A stretch of DNA of 64,000 bases, taken from Streptomyces lomondensis (lineage in GTDB: Bacteria; Actinomycetota; Actinomycetes; Streptomycetales; Streptomycetaceae). Shown here piece by piece: positions 45,406 to 54,276 of this stretch; position 1 is the stretch's first letter; each line of letters starts with the position of its first letter. The stretch spans positions 248,001 to 312,000 of the forward strand of contig NZ_BMWC01000004.1 of the NCBI RefSeq assembly GCF_014651035.1, given 5' to 3'. A program made the position numbers and the translations under genes. The notes beneath the pieces are model-generated. The model saw only the letters and a program-made list of their open reading frames with translations. It ran no database searches and had not been told where the DNA came from.

Positions 45406-46167
45406 TCAGGTGGCCTGCGGCTCAGGTGCCTGAGGGGTGGCCGGGGCCTCGTCCGTCAGCTCGCCGCGGAGGGCGGCGAGGGTGAAGGCCGTCATGGACG
45501 CCAGGCCGAGCAGCGCGAGCGGCCCCCAGATCGCCGGGATCGCCCAGAGCGGCCAGTCGTTCGCCGCCTGGGCCCAGAGCGCCAGGATCGCCGTGCCGCC
45601 CAGGGCGACGCCGTGCCACCGCACCACGGTCGCCGCCGCCGCGCGCCGCCGGTCGCCCCGCGCCAGGACCGACCAGACCCATCCCACGAGGGCCGGCAGG
45701 CCGAACGAGAGACACGCGAGCGCGCCGCCCAGCCGGTCCGCGGGCCACTCCTGGGGACCGACGGACGTCGGCTGGCTCCGCCCCTCGGCGTCCCGCACCT
45801 CGACGACCCGCCCGCGCCAGACCAGACCGACGACCTTCTCGCCCGGCGCCATCTCGGACAGGACGGGATCGGTGTTCCGGAACGTCACGTGCCACGGCTC
45901 GCCGGACGGCAGCGTGAGCTCCGCCTCCGGCGTCTCGTACCGATCATTGCGGTGCATGTCGGCGGTCCGCACGGTGAAGTCCTGCTCCCACACGCACGCG
46001 GACGCCCTCACCGGAGCGGAGGCACAGGCCGGCGCGGCCCGGAACTCCCGCTCCCGCTCCAGCGCCCCCCGCACCTGGAGGGCCGACACCACGCCCACCA
46101 CGAGCGTCGCGACAGCGAACAGCAGCCACATGACGGACCGCAGCGTCCTGTTCGTCGACGACCCCAC
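45406..46167 (-). CDS. Integral membrane protein, uncharacterised
   Basis: A 253-residue protein with one N-terminal TM helix (VMWLLFAVATLVVGVVSAL), an extracytoplasmic domain of about 110 residues containing two cysteines (PACASAP, SACVWEQ), and three C-terminal helices (LGGALACLSFGLPALVGWVW; GVALGGTAILALWAQ; LWAIPAIWGPLALLGLASM). Similar proteins are common in streptomycetes without assigned function. It overlaps a weak hairpin with the convergent exporter (ACCTGA / TCAGGT, 45389-45411). Confidence 0.65.
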   Translation of the reverse strand: MGSSTNRTLRSVMWLLFAVATLVVGVVSALQVRGALEREREFRAAPACASAPVRASACVWEQDFTVRTADMHRNDRYETPEAELTLPSGEPWHVTFRNTDPVLSEMAPGEKVVGLVWRGRVVEVRDAEGRSQPTSVGPQEWPADRLGGALACLSFGLPALVGWVWSVLARGDRRRAAAATVVRWHGVALGGTAILALWAQAANDWPLWAIPAIWGPLALLGLASMTAFTLAALRGELTDEAPATPQAPEPQAT

Positions 46168-46334
46168 CGTGCCTCATCCCTCTCAGCCGAACCAGGCGGA
46201 CGGCCCGCCTCACCACGTCGGGCCGGCGACCTCCGACCGGCAGAGTGTGCCAGTGACCTGCGCGGTCGTCGAGCGGGGGGCAGGAACAAGCTCTGGGGGT
46301 ACACCGAGTAGCGCCGATCGCGCATGCTGCCGGT

Positions 46335-47198
46335 ATGCGCTTCTCCGTCAACATCCCCAACTTCGGTGACTTCGCCGACCCCCGCAACGTCGCGACCGTG
46401 GCGGCCGCCGCCGAGCAGGCCGGCTGGGACGGGCTCTTCGTCTGGGACCACGTACTGCACCGGGAGCACCAAGGGCGTCCCTTCGCAGACCCCTGGATGC
46501 TGCTGACCGCTGCCGCGCTGGCGACCTCACGGATCCGGCTGGGCACCTTGCTGACGCCGGTTCCCCGCTACCGCCCACAGCAACTCGCCCGCCAGGTGGC
46601 CACGCTGGACGGGCTCAGCGGCGGCCGGGTGGTCTTCGCCGCCGGTCTGGGCGGTCCCGTCGAGGACGAGTACCGCAGCTTCGGCGACACCGCCGGGCCA
46701 CGCGTCCTGGCCGAGCGGCTGGACGAGGGACTGGAGCTGCTGAGCCGCTTCTGGTCCGGCGAGCCGGTGCACCACCACGGCCCTCACTACGAGGTCCGGG
46801 ACGTGACGCTGCTGCCCGCGACCGTGCAGCGGCCTGGTCCGCCGGTGTGGATCGGCGGGTTCTGGCCGCGGCGTCCGCCCATGCGGCGGGCGGCGCGCTG
46901 GGACGGCGCGGTGCCCCTGTTCGAGACGGCCCGGCACGGGCATGCGCCCGACCCGGCCGAGGTCCGGGAACTGGTCGCCTATGTGCGCAAGCACCGTACG
47001 GCCGGGGCCGAGCGCCCCTTCGAGTTCGTGCTCGGCGGGGCCACGCCCACGGACGCGGCCAGGGCCAAGGACGTGATCGGTCCGCTGCACGACGCCGGCG
47101 CCACCTGGTGGGACGAGCGGCAGCTCCAGACCGGCCCCGACCTGGACCGCCTGGCCCCGGTGCTGCGCCGCGTGGAGGCGGGCCCGCCGGTCCTCTAG
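46335..47198 (+). CDS. LLM-class flavin-dependent oxidoreductase
   Basis: A 287-residue luciferase-like monooxygenase of the F420/FMN type. It has the usual N-terminus (MRFSVNIPNFGDFADP), WDGLFVWDHVL, RIRLGTLLTPVPRYRPQQLARQ, GRVVFAAGLG and WIGGFWPRR. An inverted repeat GCGCAT/ATGCGC (46320-46340) has its right arm on the start codon, and only a weak RBS is visible, so initiation may be leaderless or structure-controlled. The substrate is unknown. Confidence 0.84.
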   Translation: MRFSVNIPNFGDFADPRNVATVAAAAEQAGWDGLFVWDHVLHREHQGRPFADPWMLLTAAALATSRIRLGTLLTPVPRYRPQQLARQVATLDGLSGGRVVFAAGLGGPVEDEYRSFGDTAGPRVLAERLDEGLELLSRFWSGEPVHHHGPHYEVRDVTLLPATVQRPGPPVWIGGFWPRRPPMRRAARWDGAVPLFETARHGHAPDPAEVRELVAYVRKHRTAGAERPFEFVLGGATPTDAARAKDVIGPLHDAGATWWDERQLQTGPDLDRLAPVLRRVEAGPPVL

Positions 47199-47294
47199 CC
47201 GGCCGCTCGGCGTCCGGCACCCTCCAGAGGCCTGGGACAGTATCGGCGCAAGAGGCAGGGCCGCGTGCGGGGGTCGAGGCAGAGGACGAGTGGG

Positions 47295-48326
47295 ATGAAC
47301 CGGCCACCAGGAATCCGGCCACCAGGAATGATGGACGTGGCACGCGAGGCCGGGGTCTCGCACATCACCGTCTCCTGGGTCATCAACGATCACCCGTCGG
47401 TACGGCCGGAGACCCGGGCCCGCGTCGAGGCCGCGATCAGGAAGCTGGGCTATCGCCGCAACAGCGTGGCCAGGGCCCTCAAGAGCCGCCGTTCCTCGAC
47501 GATCGGCGTGGTGATCGCCGGGTCGGACCTGTTCGAACTGCCCCGCATCCTGCTGGGCGTGGAGACGGCCGCCAAGCAGGCCGGCTACTGGGTGAGCCTG
47601 GCGGGCCGGCAGGGCGAGAGCACCACCGCCGACCTCGTGGAGACACTGCAGCGGCTCACCGACCAGTCGGTGGAGGCCATCGCGGTCGTCACCGACCGGC
47701 CCGTCGCCGTGGAGGCGCTGTCCGGCCTCGACTTCGGCGTGCCGGTCGCCGTGGTGATGTCCGGCAGCGAGCCCCACCCCGGCCTGTGCTTCGTCGAGGT
47801 CGATCAGGAACTCGGCGCCCGGCTGGCCGTGCGCCACCTGCTCGACCTCGGGCACCGGCGCATCGCCCATCTGACGGGCGCCCTGCGCGCCTTCGACGCC
47901 CGGGCCCGCGTCGAGGGCTGGCAGGCCGAACTCGCCGCCGCCGGAGCGGAAGGGGCCCTGCTGGAAGGGGACTTCAGCGCGGAGAGCGGATTCCGCCTGG
48001 CCCACCGGCTCGGCACGGACGGCTCCGGCCTGCCCACCGCGGTCCTCGCGGGGAACGACCAGATGGCGATGGGGGTCCTGGCGGCGTTCGCGGAGCGGGG
48101 CGTGCGGGTGCCGCAGGACGTGTCGCTCGTCGGGTTCGACGACATGAAGGGCGCCGGATACCTCGTGCCCGCCCTGACCACGGTCCGGCAGGACTTCGCC
48201 CACCTCGGCAGGAGCGCCATCGAGCTGCTGGTGCGGATGCTCGGCGGGGAGCGGGCGCGACGCCGGAAACTCACGCCGGAACTCGTCGTACGGCGCAGCA
48301 CCGCCGTGCCTCGCGCGGATTCCTGA
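47295..48326 (+). CDS. LacI-family transcriptional regulator
   Basis: A sugar-responsive repressor of about 343 residues. ATG 47295 has GAGGACGAG upstream; the open frame begins earlier at 47265. HTH: MMDVAREAGVSHITVSWVIND, with Trp where many family members have Arg in the recognition helix, then the hinge VARALKSRRSSTIG. The periplasmic-binding-like effector domain has LDLGHRRIAHLTG, AVLAGNDQMAMGVL and VSLVGFDDM. A perfect CGAAAGTTTCG palindrome 14 bp after its stop, upstream of the aldo/keto reductase, is its probable operator. Confidence 0.87.
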   Translation: MNRPPGIRPPGMMDVAREAGVSHITVSWVINDHPSVRPETRARVEAAIRKLGYRRNSVARALKSRRSSTIGVVIAGSDLFELPRILLGVETAAKQAGYWVSLAGRQGESTTADLVETLQRLTDQSVEAIAVVTDRPVAVEALSGLDFGVPVAVVMSGSEPHPGLCFVEVDQELGARLAVRHLLDLGHRRIAHLTGALRAFDARARVEGWQAELAAAGAEGALLEGDFSAESGFRLAHRLGTDGSGLPTAVLAGNDQMAMGVLAAFAERGVRVPQDVSLVGFDDMKGAGYLVPALTTVRQDFAHLGRSAIELLVRMLGGERARRRKLTPELVVRRSTAVPRADS

Positions 48327-48340
48327 AGCGCGCCGCCGCT

Positions 48341-48353
48341 GCGAAAGTTTCGC
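48341..48353. promoter_or_regulatory. BxlR/xylan-type operator
   Basis: GCGAAAGTTTCGC (13 bp, perfectly symmetric about the central G/C) matches the CGAAANTTTCG form described for LacI-type xylan/xylobiose control in streptomycetes. It lies between the LacI gene and the aldo/keto reductase. Confidence 0.65.
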
Positions 48354-48480
48354 TCTCCTGGCGTGCTGTCGCCCGGGTGCCCCCGTCGGTAGCGTCGTGC
48401 GGACATGTGTGCTGCCGGCCGGCGGCACAGGGAAGCGGCCCTCGCCAGGGGGCGTCTCACCCGAGGAGCACGAACAGCAC

Positions 48481-49452
48481 ATGCGTTATCGGGAACTCGG
48501 CCGCACCGGACTGACCGTGTCCGAGATCGGCTACGGGGCCTGGGGCCTCGGCCAGGGGGCCTGGGTCGGCGCCGACGACGACTCCGGCGTACGCGCCCTG
48601 CACCGGGCCGTCGACCTGGGCGTCACCTTCATCGACACCGCCAGGGCGTACGACCGCAGCGAGCGCGTCGTCGGCCGTGCCCTCAAGGCGCTCCCGGGCG
48701 GCGGGGACGGCATCCACGTGGCGACGAAGGTCGGGCCGAAGGTGCCGGTCTCGCTGTCGCCCAGCGGACTCGACCCCATGGCGGCGTTCCCCGGCTCGCA
48801 CCTGCGCGAGAGCCTGGAGACCAGCCTGCGCGAACTGGGCCGCGACCACGTCGACCTCCTCCAGCTGCACACCTGGGAGGACGAGTGGACCGGCCGCGGC
48901 GACTGGCTGGAGACGGTGGACGCCCTCAAACAGGAGGGCAAGATCAGGTTCTTCGGGATCTCGGTCAAGGACCACCAGCCGGAGAACGTGCTCGCGGTGC
49001 TGCGCACCGGAGTCCTGGACGCGGTCCAGGTCATCTACAACATCTTCGAGCAGGCCCCGGCCGACGCCCTGCTGCCGGCCTGCGAGGAGCACGGCGTCGG
49101 GGTGATCGGCCGGGTCGCGCTCGACGAGGGCGCCCTCACGGGGGCGATCCGCACGGGCGTCACCTTCCCCGAGGGCGACTGGCGCAACTGGTACTTCAGG
49201 GACGACCGGCCGGCCCAGGTCGAGAAGCGCGTGGCCGCGATCCTCGCCGACCTGGGGACCGGCATCGAGGAACTCCCGTCCCTCGCCCTGCGGTTCGCGC
49301 TCGCCGGGCAGGCGGTGTCCACGGTCATCGTCGGGATGCGCTCCCTGGCGAACGTGGAACGCAACGCGGCGATCGCCGACGCACCGCCGCTCACCGGCCA
49401 CGAGCTCTCGCTCCTGGCCGGGCACCGCTGGGCGAAGAACTTCTACGGCTGA
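48481..49452 (+). CDS. Aldo/keto reductase
   Basis: A 323-residue NADPH-dependent AKR. ATG 48481 (MRYRELGRTGLTVSEIGYG) is the classic start; the longer frame from 48397 is leader. The catalytic Asp/Tyr pair is FIDTARAYDRSE, the Lys is in ATKVG, and the His is in DLLQLHTWED. It lies directly downstream of the LacI gene and its operator, so its expression is probably carbohydrate-responsive. Its 3' end overlaps, on the other strand, the tail of a GH43 remnant by 10 bp. Confidence 0.88.
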   Translation: MRYRELGRTGLTVSEIGYGAWGLGQGAWVGADDDSGVRALHRAVDLGVTFIDTARAYDRSERVVGRALKALPGGGDGIHVATKVGPKVPVSLSPSGLDPMAAFPGSHLRESLETSLRELGRDHVDLLQLHTWEDEWTGRGDWLETVDALKQEGKIRFFGISVKDHQPENVLAVLRTGVLDAVQVIYNIFEQAPADALLPACEEHGVGVIGRVALDEGALTGAIRTGVTFPEGDWRNWYFRDDRPAQVEKRVAAILADLGTGIEELPSLALRFALAGQAVSTVIVGMRSLANVERNAAIADAPPLTGHELSLLAGHRWAKNFYG

Positions 49453-49630
49453 CCCGCTGCCGAACCGGCGCGCCCCGGGGCGTACTCGAACCAGTCCACG
49501 TGCGCCTCGGCCGCGCCGGTCCCGGCATCGCCGGTGCCGTACAGACCGAGGTGGACGCCGACGAACCCGCCGGCCCGTTCCGTGCTGAAGAAGGACCGCT
49601 CGATGCTGCCCGGGGTCACGGGCCCGGCCG
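49443..49630 (-). pseudogene. GH43 glycosidase C-terminal remnant
   Basis: On the minus strand an open stretch reads RSFFSTERAGGFVGVHLG, then LYGTG, then AHVDWFEYAPG, and ends at a TAG (49445-49443). This is the C-terminal beta-sandwich signature of family GH43 beta-xylosidases/arabinofuranosidases (STE-AGGF, LGLYATG, DWFEY). All of the catalytic N-terminal domain is missing upstream of about 49632, where an ABC-transporter fragment begins on the other strand. Confidence 0.7.
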
Positions 49631-49834
49631 GCCCCCAGGCGCACCACGGTCATCGTCACGCACCACGTCGCCCTCGCGGCCCGGGCCGACCTGATCGTCG
49701 TGATGCGCGCCGGACGGATCGTCGAGCAGGGCCGCCAGGAAGAGTTGCTCAGCGCCCGCGGAACCTACGCCACGCTGTGGTGCCGAGGCCGGCCACCAAC
49801 GGACGCGGCACCGGCCACGTCCCGCGAAGCTTGA
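49631..49834 (+). pseudogene. ABC-exporter ATPase C-terminal remnant
   Basis: The frame reads RTTVIVTHHVALAARADLIV (H-loop region), VMRAGRIVEQGRQEELL and GTYATLW, then ends at TGA 49832-49834. It is the last ~65 residues of a lipid-A/peptide-type ABC half-exporter. Walker A, signature and Walker B are absent because the gene starts abruptly at about 49640, next to the GH43 remnant. Confidence 0.75.
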
Positions 49835-49845
49835 CGTGGCCGACG

Positions 49846-50220
49846 TCAGCAGGATGGGCTGGAGTCGATCCGGATCTCCCGCAGCGTCTGGACGTGGTCC
49901 CCTGCCCAGCCGTTCGGTCCGATACAGGCCGATCCCCACCAGTGCCCGTGAGGTTCGGAGGGAAGCGAGTAGTAGATGTGCACCGTGTCGCCGTTTCGGG
50001 TGTTGAAGACGCTGAAGCCGGTGATCGGAGGGACGAGGCTCTGCGTCGAACTCGTGACGACCCGGAACTTGGCGACGATGGAGCCTCTGAGATCAGGCTC
50101 GTCGTAGACACAGGCGTACGGATACGGACAGCCGTGGGCGCTGTCGGCGCGCACAGGTGACGCGACGGCCACCGTGGCGAGTAAGGCTGACACGGCGGAG
50201 AGAACTTTCAGCCGTGTCAT
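49846..50220 (-). CDS. Small secreted protein, I36-inhibitor/crystallin-like
   Basis: A 124-residue exported protein starting at ATG 50220, with a signal peptide (VLSAVSALLATVAVASPVRA) ending near residue 24. The mature part has CPYPYACVYDEPDLRG, FNTRNGDTVHIYY, and cysteines in ACIGPNGW and the terminal SSPSC. Four cysteines suggest two disulfides. The CVYDEPDLRG pattern resembles the small beta/gamma-crystallin-like or peptidase-inhibitor I36 proteins secreted by streptomycetes; the role is not certain. It follows another small secreted protein after 37 bp on the same strand. Confidence 0.62.
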   Translation of the reverse strand: MTRLKVLSAVSALLATVAVASPVRADSAHGCPYPYACVYDEPDLRGSIVAKFRVVTSSTQSLVPPITGFSVFNTRNGDTVHIYYSLPSEPHGHWWGSACIGPNGWAGDHVQTLREIRIDSSPSC

Positions 50221-50257
50221 GCGAACCGCAGGGCCGGGACCGAGCTTCTCTTCCGCT

Positions 50258-50638
50258 TCAGTAGGTGGGTACCCACACGTCGTACGTCTCGTCATACTCT
50301 CTCCCCCCGCCCTGCCCGCCGGGCACGATCTCCCAGATGATCTCGCCGCGGCAGGGACCAATCTTCCGCAAGATGACCTGCACCGTGCGGTCGGTGTGGT
50401 TCACGATGTCCCAATCCGGCCAGTACCTGGGATTCTTGTTGATGCGTTGGATGCAGCCGCTGGGATCGAGATGCCAGACGCCGTTGACATGCAGCACCCC
50501 GGTAGCGGCGTGGGCCGAGGTGGGGGTTGTGATGACCAGGATGAGGGAAGCGGCGAAGGAGCCGACTCTGGCAGCCAGACGGAGCGTGTTCTTCCTCCAA
50601 GCTCTGGTGCTGAGGCCGCTCTTCGTCATGTGACTCAT
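50258..50638 (-). CDS. Small secreted protein, uncharacterised
   Basis: A 126-residue exported protein starting at ATG 50638 (MSHMTKSG; 50629 is an alternative). A long basic N-region and hydrophobic core (AASLILVITTPTSAHA) form a signal peptide ending near residue 46. The mature 80 residues contain two cysteines (SGCIQR, GPCRGE), several Trp (VWHLDP, YWPDWDIVNHTD) and a C-terminal DVWVPTY. It resembles no family I can name. It is the first gene of a two-gene secreted-protein operon with the one at 49846-50220. Confidence 0.6.
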   Translation of the reverse strand: MSHMTKSGLSTRAWRKNTLRLAARVGSFAASLILVITTPTSAHAATGVLHVNGVWHLDPSGCIQRINKNPRYWPDWDIVNHTDRTVQVILRKIGPCRGEIIWEIVPGGQGGGREYDETYDVWVPTY

Positions 50639-50800
50639 GCATCCAGTCTGACCATGGACAGCCGGGGCCCCAATCGCCCGTTCAGGTGATGCGGCAGGGC
50701 TGCGCGGAAGTCGACCACGAGAACGCCTTGGTACCGACGGTGCCCGTATGCTCCACGCGTGGCAGCCCGGTCCGTAACGACTCACAGAGAGAAACGGTGC

Positions 50801-52249
50801 ATGCCGAAAGCCTGGAAGGAACCCGCCGAGCCCATGGCCTTCCCCGCGCACTTCCTCCTCGGTTCCGCGACCGCCGCCTACCAGATCGAGGGCGCCGCCA
50901 CCGAAGACGGCCGCGGTCCCTCCATCTGGGACACGTTCTCCCACACCCCGGGCAGGACCTGGAACGGGGACACCGGGGACGTCGCCGCCGACCACTACCA
51001 CCGCCTCGAGGAAGACCTCGACCTCATGGCGTCCCTGGGCCTGCGGGCCTACCGGTTCTCGATCGCCTGGCCGCGCGTCCAGCCCACCGGCCGGGGCGAG
51101 CCCAACCCCAAGGGCCTGGACTTCTACGGCCGCCTGGTCGACGGCCTTCTCGACCGGGGCATCACCCCCGTGGCCACCCTCTACCACTGGGACCTGCCCC
51201 AGGCCCTCGAGGACGAGGGCGGCTGGACGAACCGCGCCACCGCCTTCGCCTTCGCCGACTACGCCCGTGTCGTCGGCGAGGCCCTCGGCGACCGCGTCCC
51301 CGTCTGGACCACCCTCAACGAACCGTGGTGCTCCGCCTACCTCGGCTACGGCTCCGGCGCCCATGCCCCCGGCCGCACCGACGGCGCCGCGGCGCTGACG
51401 GCGGTGCACCACCTCAACCTCGCCCACGGCCTCGCGGTCCAGCAGCTCAGGGCGGTCGCCACCAACAACCCGCAGTGCTCCGTCACCCTCAACTTCCATG
51501 TCCTCAGGGGCAGCGGCGACGGCGCCGAGGAAGCCGTACGCCGTATCGACGCGCTGGCCAACCGCGCCTTCACCGAGCCCCTGCTGCGCGGCCACTACCC
51601 GCAGGACCTCATCGAGGACACCGCCGCCGTCACCGACTGGGCGTTCGTCGAGGACGGCGACCTGGCGCGGATCCACCAGCCCCTGGACCTGCTCGGCGTC
51701 AACTACTACGCCACCACCGCCGTCCGCCTCTGGGACGGCACGACCCCGCGCCAGAACCACGACGGCCACAAGGACGTGGGCGGCTCGCCCTGGCCCGGCT
51801 CGCCCCACGTCGAGTTCCTCGCACAGCCCGGCCCGCACACCGCCATGGGCTGGAACATCGACCCCGACGGGCTCGAAGAACTCCTCCTGGACCTGCACCG
51901 GCGGTTCCCGGACCAGCCCCTGGTCATCACCGAGAACGGCGCGGCCTTCGAGGACCACCTCTCCGTCCGCCCCGACGGCACCCGTGCCGTCCACGACCCC
52001 GAGCGCGTCGACTACCTCCGCCGCCACCTCCTCGCCGCCCACCGGGCACTCGCCGCCGGCGTCGACCTGCGCGGGTACTTCGTGTGGTCGCTGCTGGACA
52101 ACTTCGAATGGGGCTACGGGTACTCCAAGCGCTTCGGCATCGTCCACGTCGACTACGAGACGCAGCGCCGCACGCTCAAGGACAGCGCGCTGTGGTACCG
52201 GGAGCTGGCGAGGACGGGCAGCATCCCGCCGTCGGCGACAGTTGGGTGA
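50801..52249 (+). CDS. GH1 beta-glucosidase
   Basis: A 482-residue cytoplasmic beta-glucosidase (no signal peptide). The retaining catalytic pair is clear: acid/base in [11 protein letters not shown] and nucleophile in [24 protein letters not shown] at the N-terminus and [21 protein letters not shown] near the C-terminus are family hallmarks. It would hydrolyse imported cellobiose or other beta-glucosides. It resembles BglC, but no cebR, cebEFG or CebR box lies next to it. A MarR gene follows after 27 bp with its own inverted-repeat promoter. Confidence 0.9.
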   Translation: MPKAWKEPAEPMAFPAHFLLGSATAAYQIEGAATEDGRGPSIWDTFSHTPGRTWNGDTGDVAADHYHRLEEDLDLMASLGLRAYRFSIAWPRVQPTGRGEPNPKGLDFYGRLVDGLLDRGITPVATLYHWDLPQALEDEGGWTNRATAFAFADYARVVGEALGDRVPVWTTLNEPWCSAYLGYGSGAHAPGRTDGAAALTAVHHLNLAHGLAVQQLRAVATNNPQCSVTLNFHVLRGSGDGAEEAVRRIDALANRAFTEPLLRGHYPQDLIEDTAAVTDWAFVEDGDLARIHQPLDLLGVNYYATTAVRLWDGTTPRQNHDGHKDVGGSPWPGSPHVEFLAQPGPHTAMGWNIDPDGLEELLLDLHRRFPDQPLVITENGAAFEDHLSVRPDGTRAVHDPERVDYLRRHLLAAHRALAAGVDLRGYFVWSLLDNFEWGYGYSKRFGIVHVDYETQRRTLKDSALWYRELARTGSIPPSATVG

Positions 52250-52259
52250 AGCATCAACT
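52240..52259. promoter_or_regulatory. Candidate MarR operator
   Basis: AGTTG-N10-CAACT is an inverted repeat beginning within the 3' end of the GH1 gene, 17 bp before the MarR start. The placement over the marR promoter suggests autoregulation. Confidence 0.5.
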
Positions 52260-52276
52260 ATGTTTACACTGTCTCC

Positions 52277-52747
52277 ATGGCGGAGACAGTGCGATGGCTG
52301 ACGCCGGAGGAGCAGCGCGCGTGGCGGGGCTTCATCCGGCTGCATGAGCGGCTCGGGGGGCGTCTGGGGCGCTTGCTCCAGTCCGAGTCGAAGGTCTCGC
52401 CTGCGGACTTCGCGGTGCTGGTCCATCTGACGGACGCCCCGGACGGACGGCAGCGGTACCAGGATCTGGCCCGGGCCCTGGAGTGGGAGAAGAGCCGGAT
52501 GTCCCACCACATCGCGCGGATGGCCGGGCGGGGCATGGTGGTGCGGGAGGAGTGCCCGGAGGACGGGCGCGGCGCGTTCGTCGTCATCACGGACGCCGGG
52601 CGCAAGGCGATCGAGGCCGCCGCGCCCCGCCATGTCGAGGCCGTGCGCGCACTGTTCATGGACCATGTCACCCCGGCCGAGCTGCGCGTGCTGGCCGAGA
52701 TCTCCGAACGAGTCATCAGCAGGATGGACGAGGACCCGGCCGGCTGA
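52277..52747 (+). CDS. MarR-family transcriptional regulator
   Basis: A 156-residue regulator. Winged HTH: SPADFAVLVHLTDAPDGRQRYQDLARALEWEKSRMSHHIARM, with the wing ECPEDGRGAFVVITDAGR. MarR genes often control an adjacent efflux pump. Here the next gene is an MFS transporter broken by two frameshifts, so the regulator may have lost its target. The 264 bp that follow hold no convincing gene. Confidence 0.88.
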   Translation: MAETVRWLTPEEQRAWRGFIRLHERLGGRLGRLLQSESKVSPADFAVLVHLTDAPDGRQRYQDLARALEWEKSRMSHHIARMAGRGMVVREECPEDGRGAFVVITDAGRKAIEAAAPRHVEAVRALFMDHVTPAELRVLAEISERVISRMDEDPAG

Positions 52748-53011
52748 CCCACGACGCCCACGGATGACCTGGAACCGAGCGCTGCTCCTCGCCGCCCGGT
52801 GCCCGCACGGCCGTGCGACGGGCCGTGCTCATCCAGGGCGTGGATGACGCGGATACCGGATGCGGATCGTACGGAGGTGGCGGCGGGCCCCCGGGCGCCT
52901 CATGGTCGCGCCTGCACGCACCCCGCCGCCCGGATCCGCCGCCGGCGTGCGGGCTTCCCCCAGCGCTCAGCATGCCGTGCGCCGCCACCTGGAGTCGTCA
53001 TACCCGGTTCC

Positions 53012-53633
53012 GTGTCCCTGCCTCCGGCCGAGGCCGAGGAGACCGCCCCGCCGCCCGTCGCCGTGTCGGGCCCGGCTCCTGTGCCGCGCGTCGCCCTGCT
53101 GATGGCGGCCAGCTGCCTGCCGATCCTCGGGGCGGTGCTGATCGCACCGGTGCCGCCGGAGATGCAGGACCACTTCGCGTCGACACCCGGCGCCAAGGCG
53201 CTCGTCCCGCTGGCCCTCACGGTTCCGGCGCTGGCACTGGCGCTCCTGGCCCCGTTCGCGGGGTGCTCGTGGACCGGCTGGGCTGTAAGCGCCTGCTGGT
53301 CGTGGCGACGGTCCTGTACGCCGTGTTCGGACGGCCCCGCTGTGGCTGGACTCCCTGGGGGCCGTCATCGCCGGCCGTGCCCTGGTCGGGGTCGCCGAGG
53401 CCGCCGTCATGACCGGCTGCACGACACTGACCGGCGACTACTACGACGGACGGCGGCGGGTGAGGTACCTGGCCCTGCAGACCATGTGCGCCTCCGCGTC
53501 CGCGACCGTCTTCTTCGTGCTCGGTGGTCCCGTCGGTGCGGCCGGCTGGCGCGCGCCCTTCTGGATCTACGCCGTGAGCCTGCTGCTCGCGCCGGTGACG
53601 GCCGCCATGCTGCCCCGGGCCGGAATGACATGA
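53012..53633 (+). pseudogene. MFS transporter N-terminal remnant
   Basis: A GTG-initiated frame encodes LLMAASCLPILGAVLIAPVPPEM and LTVPALALALLAPFAG, then lacks one base at about 53262. The next frame gives VLVDRLGCKRLLVVATVLYAV, a second base is missing near 53325, and the third frame gives GRALVGVAEAAVMTGCTTL up to APFWIYAVSLLLAP. Only about five helices are present before a stop at 53631-53633. The C-terminal half is gone and an SDR fragment follows immediately. Confidence 0.75.
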
Positions 53634-53635
53634 CC

Positions 53636-53850
53636 TCGTCCGCCCCGTCGGCCTTCCGCGAGGCGAACGTCCGAGAGACGCCGCTCGGCCGTACCGGCAC
53701 GGTGGACGAGGTCACGCCGCTGGTGGCCTTCCTCCTCTCGGATGAGGCGTCCTTCGTCACGGGTGCCGAGATCCCCGTGGACGGCGGCCTCACCGCGCAC
53801 GGCGGCGCCAAGTCGGTCTCGGACGCCCTGCGCCGGTACGCCGGAACGGG
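53636..53850 (+). pseudogene. SDR dehydrogenase C-terminal remnant
   Basis: The frame reads RETPLGRTGTVDEVTPLVAF, LLSDEASFVTGAEIPVDGGL and TAHGGAKSVSDAL, the unmistakable C-terminus of a short-chain dehydrogenase. The Rossmann and catalytic parts are absent, and the frame has no natural stop after the end of homology. It is joined directly to the MFS remnant. Confidence 0.75.
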
Positions 53851-53857
53851 CCTCGGC

Positions 53858-54275
53858 CTACACCACAGGCTGTTCAGTGGTGGCGGAACCGGGGCTGAAG
53901 ATCCGCTCAGCGATGGTGCCGGGCTGGAGGGCGTGGTTGCCGAGGAAGCCGGCGACGCGGGCGACGGCGGCCTCCCGGGCCGCGGCGGTGCCGCCGCCGC
54001 GGGGCCCGACGAGCTCCCGGAAGCCGGCGGCTTCCGGCGCGCACAGCAGACGCACCACCAGGCCGGCGTCCACCCCGGGAACGCCGGGCCGCGACGGCGG
54101 CTTCGAACGCCGTCGTCAGCGCCGTACGGTCGAGGCCGTCGAGCAGGTGTCCGGCCTCCCGGGGCCCGTAGGCGACCTGCAGGAGCCGCCGTACGTGGTC
54201 CGGGGCGGCGAACTCCGCGTCCGCGGACGCCCGTACAGCGCCGAACGGGGCGTAGCCCAGGCGACGCTCCTGCAC
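53858..54275 (-). pseudogene. Uncharacterised gene downstream of EamA, frameshifted
   Basis: GTG 54275 starts one base after the EamA stop, so translation is coupled. The first frame reads RRLGYAPFGAVRASADAEF and PDHVRRLLQVAYGPREAGHL; near 54090 the frame changes (one base extra or two missing). The continuing frame gives VVRLLCAPEAAGFRELVGP and FLGNHALQPGTIAERIF, ending at 53858. The two halves read as one helical protein of about 135 residues. I do not recognise the family. Confidence 0.5.
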
Positions 54276-54276
54276 G

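Noticed and set aside
52748-53011. Possible small genes on either strand between marR and the MFS remnant
   Set aside because: Short open stretches exist, but there is no recognisable protein, start or RBS; left as intergenic or decayed sequence.
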